Assembly (NCBI RefSeq): GCF_002982075.1
Contig: NZ_PUEJ01000004.1
Span: 434,001-498,000 of the forward strand
Origin: Labrys okinawensis
GTDB lineage: Bacteria > Pseudomonadota > Alphaproteobacteria > Rhizobiales > Labraceae
Direction: 5' to 3'
DNA length: 64,000 nucleotides
The translations under genes and the position numbers were made by a program. Positions 18,065 to 26,137 of the stretch are shown here, piece after piece; the first letter of the stretch is position 1; each line of letters opens with the position of its first letter. A model generated the notes under the pieces. That model worked only from the letters and a program-made list of their open reading frames with translations. It was not told the origin of the DNA and ran no database searches.

Positions 18065-19140
18065 TGGACGAGATCAAATCCGTCGCCGTGGTCGGGCTGA
18101 ACATCGGCCGCTCCCATATCGCCGAAGCCTATGCGCCGCGCCCGGAACGCTGGCGTCTCGCCGCCGTGTGCGACCGCAATCAGGAGCGCCTCGATGCGGT
18201 CGCCGACGAATTCTCGGCCGAGAGCCGCACCCTTCATTTCGACGATCTCCTCGCCCGCGACGATATCGACGTGATCGACATCGCCACCCCGCCCGCGACC
18301 CATTTCGAGCTGGTCAGCCGGGCCCTGGCGGCGGGCAAGCATGTCGTCTGCGAAAAACCGCTGGTTGGCTCGCTGCACGAGGCAGACCTCCTGGCCAATG
18401 CGCAGGCCCAGAGCGGCCAGATGCTGATGCCGATCTTCCAGTACCGTTTCGGCGAAGGAGTGCAGAAGGCCAGGCGCATCATCGAGGCGGGACTGGCCGG
18501 CAAGCCCTATCTCGGCACCGTCGAAACCCATTGGAAGCGCACGCCCGACTATTATGCCGTCTATTGGCGCGGCAAATGGGAGACCGAGCTAGGCGGCGTG
18601 CTGATGACCCATGCCATCCACCAGCACGACATGATGACCTATCTGATGGGCCCGTTACGACGGCTGTTTGCGCGGGCGACGACGCGGGTCAACGCCATCG
18701 AGGTGGAGGATTGCGTCACCGCCTCCTGGGAAATGGCCAACGGCGCACTGGTGGCCGCCAGCGCCACCCTTGGTTCGCAGAACGAGATCAGCCGCCTGCG
18801 CCTCTGCTTCGAGAACGTCACCTTCGAGAGCGGCGGCGAGGCCTATTCGCCGGGCGACGAGCCCTGGACGATCCTGCCGGCCAACCAGGCCGTGGCCGCC
18901 GATATCAGGGACCTCGTCGCCGACCTGCCGCCGGTCGGCCGCCGCTTCCTTGGGCAGATGGATGCCTTTCACGAAGCCCTGCACGGCCGTGGGCCAGTGC
19001 CGGTCACAATCGATGACGCCCGCCGGGCGCTGGAACTGGCGACCGCCTTCTACCATTCGGCACAGACCGGCAGCGACGTCAGCCTGCCGATCAGCCCGGA
19101 TCATCCGAAATATCGGGGCTGGCGGCCGGATCGGGCGTGA
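18064..19140 (+). CDS. Gfo/Idh/MocA-family oxidoreductase
   Basis: A 358-residue protein. It has the Rossmann motif VVGLNIGRSH, the EKPLVGS motif (about 98-104) and the active-site segment GGVLMTHAIHQHDMMTYL. In that segment the usual first Asp is replaced by Thr while the two His and the second Asp remain. The start chosen is the ATG at 18064, which overlaps the stop of the preceding gene; the same frame is open much further upstream, but those codons lie inside the previous gene. Paired Gfo/Idh/MocA enzymes often catalyse successive oxidation and reduction of one sugar. It is followed 108 bases later by the transporter ATPase. Confidence 0.89.
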   Translation: MDEIKSVAVVGLNIGRSHIAEAYAPRPERWRLAAVCDRNQERLDAVADEFSAESRTLHFDDLLARDDIDVIDIATPPATHFELVSRALAAGKHVVCEKPLVGSLHEADLLANAQAQSGQMLMPIFQYRFGEGVQKARRIIEAGLAGKPYLGTVETHWKRTPDYYAVYWRGKWETELGGVLMTHAIHQHDMMTYLMGPLRRLFARATTRVNAIEVEDCVTASWEMANGALVAASATLGSQNEISRLRLCFENVTFESGGEAYSPGDEPWTILPANQAVAADIRDLVADLPPVGRRFLGQMDAFHEALHGRGPVPVTIDDARRALELATAFYHSAQTGSDVSLPISPDHPKYRGWRPDRA

Positions 19141-19248
19141 GGAAGCACATGATGAACAAGGCGTTATCCCCGGCCGAGCGCAGCGAGGGGAAAGGGATGA
19201 CGGGTCCTTCCATTCAACCAGGCGCATATGGCTCCTAAGGAGGACGAC

Positions 19249-20331
19249 ATGGCGGCGAGCATCAGGCTCGACAAGGTGGTGAAGCGCTACGGCTCCCTCG
19301 ACGTCATTCACGGCGTGGATCTCGCCATTGAGCCGGGCGAGTTCACCGTGTTCGTCGGCCCGTCGGGCTGCGGCAAGTCGACTTTGCTGCGCATGATCGC
19401 CGGGCTCGAGCCGATTTCAGCCGGCGACCTCACCATCGACGGCGAGCGCATGAACAATGTCCCCGCTTCGCGCCGGGGCATCGCCATGGTGTTCCAGTCC
19501 TACGCCCTCTACCCTCACATGACGGTATACAAGAACCTGGCCTTCGGCTTGGAAACCGCCGGCTACAAACGTGCCGAGATCGAAAAGCGGGTGCGCCACG
19601 CCGCCAGAATCCTCAAGATCGAGGATTATCTGCAGCGCCGGCCCAAGGCCCTGTCCGGCGGCCAGCGCCAACGCGTCGCCATCGGCCGGGCGATCGTGCG
19701 CGAACCGCGCATCTTCCTGTTTGACGAACCGCTCTCCAATCTCGACGCGGAACTGCGCGTCCAGATGCGTGTCGAGATCGCCAAGCTCCACCAGGACCTC
19801 GGCAACACCATGATCTATGTGACCCACGACCAGGTCGAGGCGATGACCATGGCCGACAAGATCGTGGTGCTGCGCGACGGCGTGGTGATGCAGGTCGGCG
19901 CGCCGCTCGATCTCTACAATGCCCCGGCCAACCAGTTCGTGGCGGGTTTCATCGGCTCGCCCAAGATGAACTTCCTCTCGGGTCGCCTGGCCGGAACCGG
20001 CGACGCCATCGAGGTCGCCGGGCAATCCCTTCGCCTCGGCGCACCGCTGCCGGGCGGCGCTAATGCGACGGCGCCAGTCACGTTCGGTGTCCGCCCGGAG
20101 CATATCCTGGTCGGCGGCGAGACCGGCGAGGCGCTTGGCGAGGTCAAGGTCCATCTGGTGGAGCATCTCGGCGGAGAAACCGTGCTCTACGCAACCACCA
20201 CAGGTGGAGAGAACCTGACCATTTCGGCGCCAGGCCAGTTGCGGGTCCGTCATGGCGAAACCGTTCCGCTGCGCGCCGACCCTTCCCTCTGCCATGTCTT
20301 CGACAGCGAGGGCGCTTCGCTGCGGCGATAA
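19249..20331 (+). CDS. Sugar ABC transporter ATPase (UgpC/MalK-like)
   Basis: A 360-residue CUT1-type ATPase. Walker A is GPSGCGKST (about 38-46), the Q-loop is in [13 protein letters not shown], the ABC signature is LSGGQRQR (about 135-142), Walker B is [11 protein letters not shown], and the H-loop is in [11 protein letters not shown]-terminal MalK-like TOBE/OB domain (about 240-360) includes FGVRPEHI. The start at 19249 is preceded by AAGGAGG with ideal spacing; an ATG at 19228 in the same frame is less likely. It should power the permeases at 15136-16936. Members of this family often serve more than one CUT1 importer. Confidence 0.93.
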   Translation: MAASIRLDKVVKRYGSLDVIHGVDLAIEPGEFTVFVGPSGCGKSTLLRMIAGLEPISAGDLTIDGERMNNVPASRRGIAMVFQSYALYPHMTVYKNLAFGLETAGYKRAEIEKRVRHAARILKIEDYLQRRPKALSGGQRQRVAIGRAIVREPRIFLFDEPLSNLDAELRVQMRVEIAKLHQDLGNTMIYVTHDQVEAMTMADKIVVLRDGVVMQVGAPLDLYNAPANQFVAGFIGSPKMNFLSGRLAGTGDAIEVAGQSLRLGAPLPGGANATAPVTFGVRPEHILVGGETGEALGEVKVHLVEHLGGETVLYATTTGGENLTISAPGQLRVRHGETVPLRADPSLCHVFDSEGASLRR

Positions 20332-20338
20332 GTTCCCC

Positions 20339-20417
20339 GGGATCACCGGCTTCCAGCCGGCTCGCGGAACCGGCGCGCGTACCGAAAGGAAGAGCCGGCT
20401 GGAAGCCGGCGATTCCC
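20339..20417. repeat. Intergenic palindrome (CCGGCTTCCAGCCGG type)
   Basis: The left arm (20339-20362) reads GGGATCACCGGCTTCC onward; the right arm (20393-20417) is its near-complement, ending GATTCCC. It sits eight bases after the ATPase stop. With no T-run it is not a simple terminator, but it could protect the transcript's 3' end. The convergent glycosyltransferase gene ends just beyond. Confidence 0.75.
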
Positions 20418-20430
20418 AGGAGCGTCTGCC

Positions 20431-20946
20431 TCACCCTGCAGTCCCTACTCCACCCGTAAAGGCGCGGGCGCGCAATGCGTGGCTTCCCAAGCGCCCGCCT
20501 TCCAGCAGTGCCTTGCGCGGTGCCAGCATGGCCTGCCTCCGTCTGCGGCCGCGGGACAGTTTGAGCACGATCTCGCGGAGCCTTGCCCGCCAACCATAAT
20601 CGTCGACAGCGCCGCGGAACAGCATCGCGACCGGCCGTCCGCCCGCTCTTTGCAATCGCTGCATCATGACGCCGGCCTCGCGGAACCAGTCGCTTTCCAG
20701 GCGGACGCCTGGCGCCACCACCAGCACCCAGTCGCTGCGGGCAGCCTCCAGACCGGCTCTGGCATCGCCCTCGACAATGACACAGCCGACCGCATCGGCG
20801 ACCAGCCGCGTGCCCTCCGACGGTCCGGCTTCCGCTACCACCACCACCTCGCGCACGAAACCATCCGCCGCCGCCGGAACAAGGGCAGCCAGCGTTTCCG
20901 CCAGCGCCATTTCCTGGCCGTTCGCGGCAATGACGACACTGATCAT
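20431..20946 (-). CDS. Small family 2-like glycosyltransferase
   Basis: A 171-residue protein beginning MISVVIAANGQEMALAETL, the first strand and nucleotide-sugar loop of GT2 enzymes. Further on, REVVVVAEAGPSEGTRLVAD matches the second strand but lacks the usual DGGSTD acidic pair, reading AEAGPSEGT instead. The place of the metal-binding DxD is taken by VAPGVRLES. It is therefore short and may be inactive or use another mechanism. Similar small proteins of 170-180 residues occur in Rhizobiales and are annotated as glycosyltransferases. The C-terminal GSHALRARAF segment is Arg-rich. It stands alone, convergent with the ABC ATPase and divergent from the radical SAM gene. Confidence 0.72.
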   Translation of the reverse strand: MISVVIAANGQEMALAETLAALVPAAADGFVREVVVVAEAGPSEGTRLVADAVGCVIVEGDARAGLEAARSDWVLVVAPGVRLESDWFREAGVMMQRLQRAGGRPVAMLFRGAVDDYGWRARLREIVLKLSRGRRRRQAMLAPRKALLEGGRLGSHALRARAFTGGVGTAG

Positions 20947-21128
20947 GGCAAGTCTGGTCCGGCTGGAACGTCACCTTTTTCAAGCGTCCGCATATCACGC
21001 ACCACCGCCCGCCGTGAGGGGTGCAAATGGGCGATCCTGCTCAAATGATTGGCATTTTCGTCATGCTTGCTCAAATGTTCTCTTTTTGTTCTAATGAGAA
21101 CAGAGAAATGTGATTCGCGGAGGCGGCC

Positions 21129-22253
21129 ATGGGCGTGCCGATAAGCAAGGTCTCTCTTACCGATGCGGTGCCGGTGGGCACGACCGTGGTCGACATCGAG
21201 CGGCGGCGGGGACGCGGTGCCGGCTCCAATGCCAGCGGGCGCTTCGAGGGGCTCTCACGCTTCATCGAGGATGACGGCTGGAACTCGATCGAGGAACTGC
21301 CGACCCTGCGCACCGAAATCCAGGAGGAGCAGGCCCGCAAGATCATCACCTTCAACGACTCGCCGGACATCTCCTTCGACCGCTCGATCAACCCCTATCG
21401 TGGTTGCGAGCATGGCTGCGTCTATTGCTTCGCCCGGCCGACCCACGCGCATATGGGCCTTTCACCGGGGCTCGACTTCGAGACCAAGCTGTTCGCCAAG
21501 CCGAATGCCGCTTCCCTGCTCGAAAAGGAATTGTCGGCGAAAAATTACCAGCCGCGAACCATCGCAATGGGCACCAACACTGACCCCTACCAGCCCATCG
21601 AGCGCCAGCGCGGCATCACCCGGTCCATTCTGGAGGTCCTGGACAGAACCAGCCATCCGGTCGGTATCGTCACCAAATCGGGCCTGATCACGCGCGACAT
21701 CGATATTCTCGCACGCCTTGCCCGGCGCGGCCTCGTCAAGGTCGCCTTGTCGGTGACCACCCTCGATGCCAAGCTGTCGCGCTCGCTCGAACCGCGCGCG
21801 GCAACGCCGTCCCTGCGCCTGAAGGCCATGCGGCAACTGGCCGATGCAGGCATTCCCGTGACGGTGATGGTGGCGCCGATCATCCCGAAGATCAACGACG
21901 CCGAGATCGAGCGCATCCTCGAGGCGGCCCATGCGGCGGGCGCGCGCGAGGCGGGTTACGTCATGCTGCGCCTGCCCCTGGAGATTTCCGGGCTGATGCG
22001 CGATTGGCTCAACGAGCATCGCCCCGACGCCATGAACCATGTCTTCTCGCTGATGCGGTCGAGCCGCGACGGCAAGGACTATGATTCACGCTGGGGCCTG
22101 CGCATGTCGGGAACCGGGCCCTATGCCTGGATGATCGGCCGGCGCTTCGAACTGGCCGCCGCGCGGCTCGGGATCAACGCCAGGCGGCTGAAGCTGCGCA
22201 CCGACCTCTTCACCCGCCCGGTGCGGGTGGGCGAACAATTGGCGCTGTTCTGA
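21129..22253 (+). CDS. PA0069-family radical SAM protein
   Basis: A 374-residue radical SAM protein of the PA0069 type, related to spore photoproduct lyase-like proteins. The Fe-S cluster motif CEHGCVYC (C-x3-C-x2-C, about 94-101) sits in NPYRGCEHGCVYCFARPTH. YQPIERQRGITRSIL and TDLFTRPVR are other family landmarks. The cluster and S-adenosylmethionine would generate a radical; the substrate is not known for this family. A GGAGG ribosome binding site precedes the ATG. In many Rhizobiales this gene lies near rnhB and ccrM, as it does here. Confidence 0.9.
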   Translation: MGVPISKVSLTDAVPVGTTVVDIERRRGRGAGSNASGRFEGLSRFIEDDGWNSIEELPTLRTEIQEEQARKIITFNDSPDISFDRSINPYRGCEHGCVYCFARPTHAHMGLSPGLDFETKLFAKPNAASLLEKELSAKNYQPRTIAMGTNTDPYQPIERQRGITRSILEVLDRTSHPVGIVTKSGLITRDIDILARLARRGLVKVALSVTTLDAKLSRSLEPRAATPSLRLKAMRQLADAGIPVTVMVAPIIPKINDAEIERILEAAHAAGAREAGYVMLRLPLEISGLMRDWLNEHRPDAMNHVFSLMRSSRDGKDYDSRWGLRMSGTGPYAWMIGRRFELAAARLGINARRLKLRTDLFTRPVRVGEQLALF

Positions 22254-22314
22254 TCGGGGCAAATATTCCGTTCGTCGCCAAGTTGACCCCTGCCATTCCG
22301 AGACCCGCCGGCAA

Positions 22315-22767
22315 TCACCCCTTGCTGCCGCTGAACCAGGACGTACGCTGCGGCTTTGCCGGAGCGGAGGAAGGCTCGCTCACGGCCGGCCCGGGCAATT
22401 CGCTTACCGGTGTCAGGGTCGCCGAAGCCCAGAAGGAATTGCCGGCCAAAGCGTGCTCGGCAAGCTTGCGATAGGTGGCCAGGCGGCGGTCGATCCGCTC
22501 GCCAATGTCATAGGCGGCGAGTTCCTGGGGCGTCGGGTCACGCCCGACCTCCTTCTTGAACGCCACCAGCCAGTCGCGCTTGTTCTGCATGGAAAGGGAG
22601 AAGGCCAGGAGCCCGACGACATCTTCCTCGTCATGCACCAGGCGATCGAACACATTGTCGGAAGGCAGGCCGGCCTTGACCGGCGCCGGGGCCGGCGTCA
22701 CGTCGCTCTGAGGTTGACGGTCCTGAGAAGGTGCAGCTGCATCGATATCGGTCACGTTCTTTTGCAT
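22315..22767 (-). CDS. Conserved hypothetical protein
   Basis: A protein of about 150 residues. The N-terminal 45 residues are Pro/Ala/Asp-rich and probably disordered. A predicted helical core (about 45-115) contains NVFDRLVHDEEDVVGLLAF, NKRDWLVAFKKE and AAYDIGERIDRRLATYRKL. The C-terminal tail is Pro/Ser-rich, ending WFSGSKG. There is no signal peptide or membrane helix, so it is cytoplasmic. The ATG at 22767 is chosen over one at 22809, since the extra residues look untranslated. I do not recognise the function. It is convergent with the radical SAM gene and divergent from rnhB. Confidence 0.7.
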   Translation of the reverse strand: MQKNVTDIDAAAPSQDRQPQSDVTPAPAPVKAGLPSDNVFDRLVHDEEDVVGLLAFSLSMQNKRDWLVAFKKEVGRDPTPQELAAYDIGERIDRRLATYRKLAEHALAGNSFWASATLTPVSELPGPAVSEPSSAPAKPQRTSWFSGSKG

Positions 22768-22952
22768 TCCACCCTGCCCTGCAACAAACGCTATCTGCCT
22801 GAACGCCATCTGCCATTGTCGGCAACATGCCGTGAATATCGCGGCTCAACTTGACACGGCAGAGGCACAAAGCAAGTCACGATTTGTATCGGCACGGCTT
22901 CGGCGCAGCCTCCGCGCTGGACCTGCCGGCGGGAATCTTCTAACGCCAGTTC

Positions 22953-23525
22953 ATGACAAAACTTCTTCTCGCTGGCGTCGACGAGGCTGGCCGGGGACCG
23001 CTGGCAGGCCCGGTCTCGGCTGCCGCCGTCATCCTCGATCCCGACAGAGTGCCCGTCGGCCTGGCCGATTCCAAGGTCATCACGGCAGCGCGGCGGGAGG
23101 AGCTCTATCAGGAGATCATGGCGTCGGCGCTTTCCGTATCGGTCGCCTTTTCCAGCCCGGCCCTGATCGACCGGCTCAACATCCGCGGCGCGACGCTCGA
23201 CGCCATGCGGCGGGCGGTCAGGGGGCTGTCCCTGCGCCCCTCGTCGGTGGAAATCGACGGCAAGGACGTGCCCCACGGCCTGCAGCTGCCGGCTCGGGCG
23301 ATCATCGACGGCGATGCCCTGGTGCCGGCCATCTCCGCTGCCTCGATCATCGCCAAGGTCACCCGCGACCGCCTGATGATCAAGCTCGCGACCACCTACC
23401 CGCTCTATGGTTTCGAACGCCATATGGGCTACGGCACGGCCGAGCATACCGCCGCCATCGACACACATGGGCCCTGCCCGCATCACCGACTGACTTTCGG
23501 CAGGCTCAAAGCTTATCGGGCTTGA
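22953..23525 (+). CDS. rnhB: Ribonuclease HII
   Basis: A 190-residue RNase HII, slightly shorter than the usual 200-215. The catalytic Asp-Glu pair is in [14 protein letters not shown] (about 7-20). The third acid is in the EIDGKDVP segment, and the last in the [10 protein letters not shown] or downstream [12 protein letters not shown] region. It cuts the RNA strand of RNA-DNA hybrids and removes misincorporated ribonucleotides. No strong ribosome binding site is visible at the ATG, so the start may be mis-set. It is monocistronic here and followed by a palindromic repeat. Confidence 0.93.
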   Translation: MTKLLLAGVDEAGRGPLAGPVSAAAVILDPDRVPVGLADSKVITAARREELYQEIMASALSVSVAFSSPALIDRLNIRGATLDAMRRAVRGLSLRPSSVEIDGKDVPHGLQLPARAIIDGDALVPAISAASIIAKVTRDRLMIKLATTYPLYGFERHMGYGTAEHTAAIDTHGPCPHHRLTFGRLKAYRA

Positions 23526-23546
23526 AGAGGAGGTACAGCGCGTCCC

Positions 23547-23665
23547 CCCTCATCCCCCTGCCGGGACCTTCTCCCGCAAGGGGAGAAGGGATTTCATCGG
23601 GCTCGCTTTTGCCACTACGGCCGCTTCAACATCGCGCGGCCTATCCCACAAAGGCCCCTTCTCAA
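23547..23665. repeat. Intergenic repeat with CCTTCTCCC arms
   Basis: CCCCCCTCATCCCC is followed by CTTCTCCCGCAAGGGGAGAAGG, a local hairpin. Further on, CCCCTTCTCAAGGGATGAGGGG mirrors the opening, so the whole is an imperfect long palindrome. It belongs to the same family as the hairpins at 30366-30387 and 53783-53908. It lies between the convergent rnhB and fucU genes. Confidence 0.7.
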
Positions 23666-23687
23666 GGGATGAGGGGTGCAACACCTC

Positions 23688-24134
23688 CTACGGTGCGATC
23701 ACGCCCTTGCGGAAGATGAAACAGCCATAGAAGCGGCGTTCGCCGGTGGCGATCACGCAATAGGCCTTCTTGGCGTGTTCGTAGAATTCCATGCGCTCGA
23801 TCGAGGTCATCGGCCAGGACTTGCCTTCCGCCTTGTCGATGGCCGCCTGCACTTCCTGCTGCACCGCCGGGATCTCGTCGGGCGAGCCGACGATCTCCAT
23901 GCGGCGGGCGGAATCGTCGACGAACGTATCGAGCGGCACGACCGACAGCACGGCCTCGACCGCACGCGCAGCCGTCACGCCGTCGATACGCAGGAGATCA
24001 CCCAGCACCGTCTCGCGGGCAACCGAATCGGCCGGGAAATTGGTGTCGCAGATCACCAGCGTGTCGCCGTGGCCCATGGCCCGGAGGGCATAGAGCACGT
24101 CGGCATTCAACAGTGGGTCGATATTCTTGAGCAT
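23688..24134 (-). CDS. RbsD/FucU-family sugar mutarotase
   Basis: A 148-residue protein of the RbsD/FucU family. MGHGDTLVICDTNFPADS (about 20-37) carries the conserved His and Asp of the active site. The C-terminal VIATGERRFYGCFIFRKGV is the FucU-type ending. These enzymes interconvert anomers (FucU, L-fucose) or pyranose and furanose forms (RbsD, ribose). It is the last gene of a minus-strand operon whose other genes form an importer, starting nine bases after the second permease. It therefore probably prepares the imported sugar for the first catabolic enzyme, which is not in this window. Confidence 0.9.
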   Translation of the reverse strand: MLKNIDPLLNADVLYALRAMGHGDTLVICDTNFPADSVARETVLGDLLRIDGVTAARAVEAVLSVVPLDTFVDDSARRMEIVGSPDEIPAVQQEVQAAIDKAEGKSWPMTSIERMEFYEHAKKAYCVIATGERRFYGCFIFRKGVIAP

Positions 24135-24143
24135 GGTGCTTTC

Positions 24144-25181
24144 CTATTTTGTGATCTGCGCAGGCTTGGTCTGCATCAGCTTGGCCTGCAGGATGACGAC
24201 GATCAGCAGGAAGGCGCCGCGCACCACCGACTGCCAGTAGGCCGAGAGCGAGATCCAGCCCATGCCGTTCTCGAAATTGAGGATGGTGTAAATCAGGCCC
24301 AGCAGCAAGGCGCCGGCCAGCGTGCCGCCGATGGAGCCCTTGCCCCCCGTCAGCAGCGTGCCGCCCACCACCACCGAGGCGATGGCGATGAGCTCCCAGC
24401 CAATGCCCTCGATCGGCTGCCCGGCGCCGAATTGCGAGGCCAGGATCACGCCCGCCATGCCAGCCGTCACACCGGAGATCACATAGACCGCGAAGATGGT
24501 GCGATTGACCGGCAACCCCATCAGCCGGGAGGCTTCGGTGCCGCCGCCGACCGCCAGCACATGGCGCCCGAAGGAAGTGGAGTTCAGAGTGACCCCACCG
24601 ACGATATAGGCGACCAGGGCGATCCAGGCCGGCGTCGGGAAACTGAGGATGAAGCCGAGAATGGTCGCGGCGATGCCGGCATTTTCGGCATCCACCCATT
24701 CGGGCCTCATGAAGCTGAGGAGATCGCCTTGCCCGAGCACGGTGAACGCGGTGTCGTAGGAGGCGGACACCGATTGGTTATTGGCGAGTAGCAGGGCCGT
24801 GCCCTGGGCCGCCAACATGGTGGCCAGCGTGGCGATGAAGGGCAGGATCTTCAGGCGGGTGATGATCAGTGCATTGATGATGCCGACGATCGCGCCGGCC
24901 GCAAGCCCGCCAGCCGCGCCGGCGAGGAGGCCATAGGAGCTGAGATAGGCGGAGACCACGCTCGCCAGCGCGGCGGTAGTGCCGACCGACAAATCGATAC
25001 CGCCGGTCATGATCACGAAGCACATGCCGAGGGCCACCAGCGCGAACATCGAATTGTAGCGCAGCACGGTCTGGATATTGTAGGTGCCGAGGAAGCCCTC
25101 ATAGCGCCAGGCTCCGAAGGCCGCGAGCAATACGAGGGCGAGCAGCACGCCGAGGGTGGGAGAAAACCGAACCTTGCCCAT
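24144..25181 (-). CDS. Sugar ABC transporter permease (YjfF-like)
   Basis: A 345-residue permease of the ribose/galactose class with eight to ten helices. The motif GGIDLSVGTTAALASVVSA is the CUT2-family signature. FGRHVLAVGGGTEASRLMGLP and VVVGGTLLTGGKGSIGGTLAG are also characteristic. The start (25181) overlaps the stop of the upstream permease (ATGA), so translation is coupled; the same frame stays open further upstream, but those codons belong to the other gene. Two distinct permeases with one double ATPase is the YtfT/YjfF layout rather than the single RbsC layout. Confidence 0.9.
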   Translation of the reverse strand: MGKVRFSPTLGVLLALVLLAAFGAWRYEGFLGTYNIQTVLRYNSMFALVALGMCFVIMTGGIDLSVGTTAALASVVSAYLSSYGLLAGAAGGLAAGAIVGIINALIITRLKILPFIATLATMLAAQGTALLLANNQSVSASYDTAFTVLGQGDLLSFMRPEWVDAENAGIAATILGFILSFPTPAWIALVAYIVGGVTLNSTSFGRHVLAVGGGTEASRLMGLPVNRTIFAVYVISGVTAGMAGVILASQFGAGQPIEGIGWELIAIASVVVGGTLLTGGKGSIGGTLAGALLLGLIYTILNFENGMGWISLSAYWQSVVRGAFLLIVVILQAKLMQTKPAQITK

Positions 25182-26137
25182 CACGCCGTCCCCTGCCGCT
25201 GGAGCCAGACGGCGAGCACGATCAGCACCGCCTTGGCAATGAGGGCCGCCGCATCCGGTACGCCGTTGGCAAGCAGGGTATAGCGCACCAGCTGAATGAT
25301 CAGGGCGCCGAACAGGGTGCCGACGATGGTGGCCCGGCCGCCCGACAGCAACGTGCCGCCCACGGCCACCGCCGCAATGGCATCGAGTTCCTTGCCCATG
25401 CCGATCAGATTGGCATCGGCCGCCGAGTTCATGGCGATCTCGATGAGACCCGCGATACCGGCGCACAGGCCGCAGACGAAATAGACCAGCACCTTGACGC
25501 GAGCCACCGGCACGCCGGCGAGCCGGGCCGCCGCCTCATTGCCGCCGACCGCCAGCACCTGGCGGCCGAACACGGTGCCCTTGAGCACATAGGCAGCCGC
25601 GATCACCAGGACCGCCATGATCCAGACCTGGAACGGCAATCCCAGCACCTTGCCGAGCGCGATCGCCTGGAATTCCGGAACCTTGAAGACCTGCAGGTCG
25701 CCATTGGTGGAGACCTGGGCCAGTCCCCTGCCGGCGATGAACAGGATGAGCGTCGCGATGATCGGCTGGATATTGTAGCGTGTGATCAGCCAGCCGTTGA
25801 AGAGACCGAACAGGCCCGCAATCATCACCGGAATGACGATTCCGAAAGCGATCGCGACGTAGAGGCTGGGAAAATCCACGAATTTTCCGGTGAAGATCAT
25901 CGGCGAAAGCGCGCCGGCGATCGCCATCAGCGAGCCGACCGACAGGTCGATGCCGCCGGTTGCGATCACCAGTGTCATGCCGATGCCGACGATCACGATG
26001 GTGCAGACCTGCGTGAGGTTGAGCAGCAGGGTCTGGGTGGTGGCAAAATTGGGGGTGACGGCGAAATTGAAGCCGATCAGAAGCAGCAGCGCGATGATGA
26101 CACCGTAGCGCTGCAGGAACGCAGGAACATCACGCAT
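25181..26137 (-). CDS. Sugar ABC transporter permease (YtfT-like)
   Basis: A 318-residue CUT2-type permease. TGGIDLSVGSLMAIAGALSP is the family motif (last residues vary), with FGRQVLAVGGNEAAARLAG and GGTLLSGGRATIVGTLFG following. About eight to ten helices are visible, starting VIIALLLLIGFNFAV. Its start lies eight bases inside the end of the ATPase gene. Together with 24144-25181 it forms the channel of the importer. Confidence 0.9.
   Translation of the reverse strand: MRDVPAFLQRYGVIIALLLLIGFNFAVTPNFATTQTLLLNLTQVCTIVIVGIGMTLVIATGGIDLSVGSLMAIAGALSPMIFTGKFVDFPSLYVAIAFGIVIPVMIAGLFGLFNGWLITRYNIQPIIATLILFIAGRGLAQVSTNGDLQVFKVPEFQAIALGKVLGLPFQVWIMAVLVIAAAYVLKGTVFGRQVLAVGGNEAAARLAGVPVARVKVLVYFVCGLCAGIAGLIEIAMNSAADANLIGMGKELDAIAAVAVGGTLLSGGRATIVGTLFGALIIQLVRYTLLANGVPDAAALIAKAVLIVLAVWLQRQGTA

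Noticed and set aside
20339..20417. Rho-independent terminator
   Set aside because: The stem is strong, but no T-run follows on either strand; the same applies to most palindromes here except 53722-53760.
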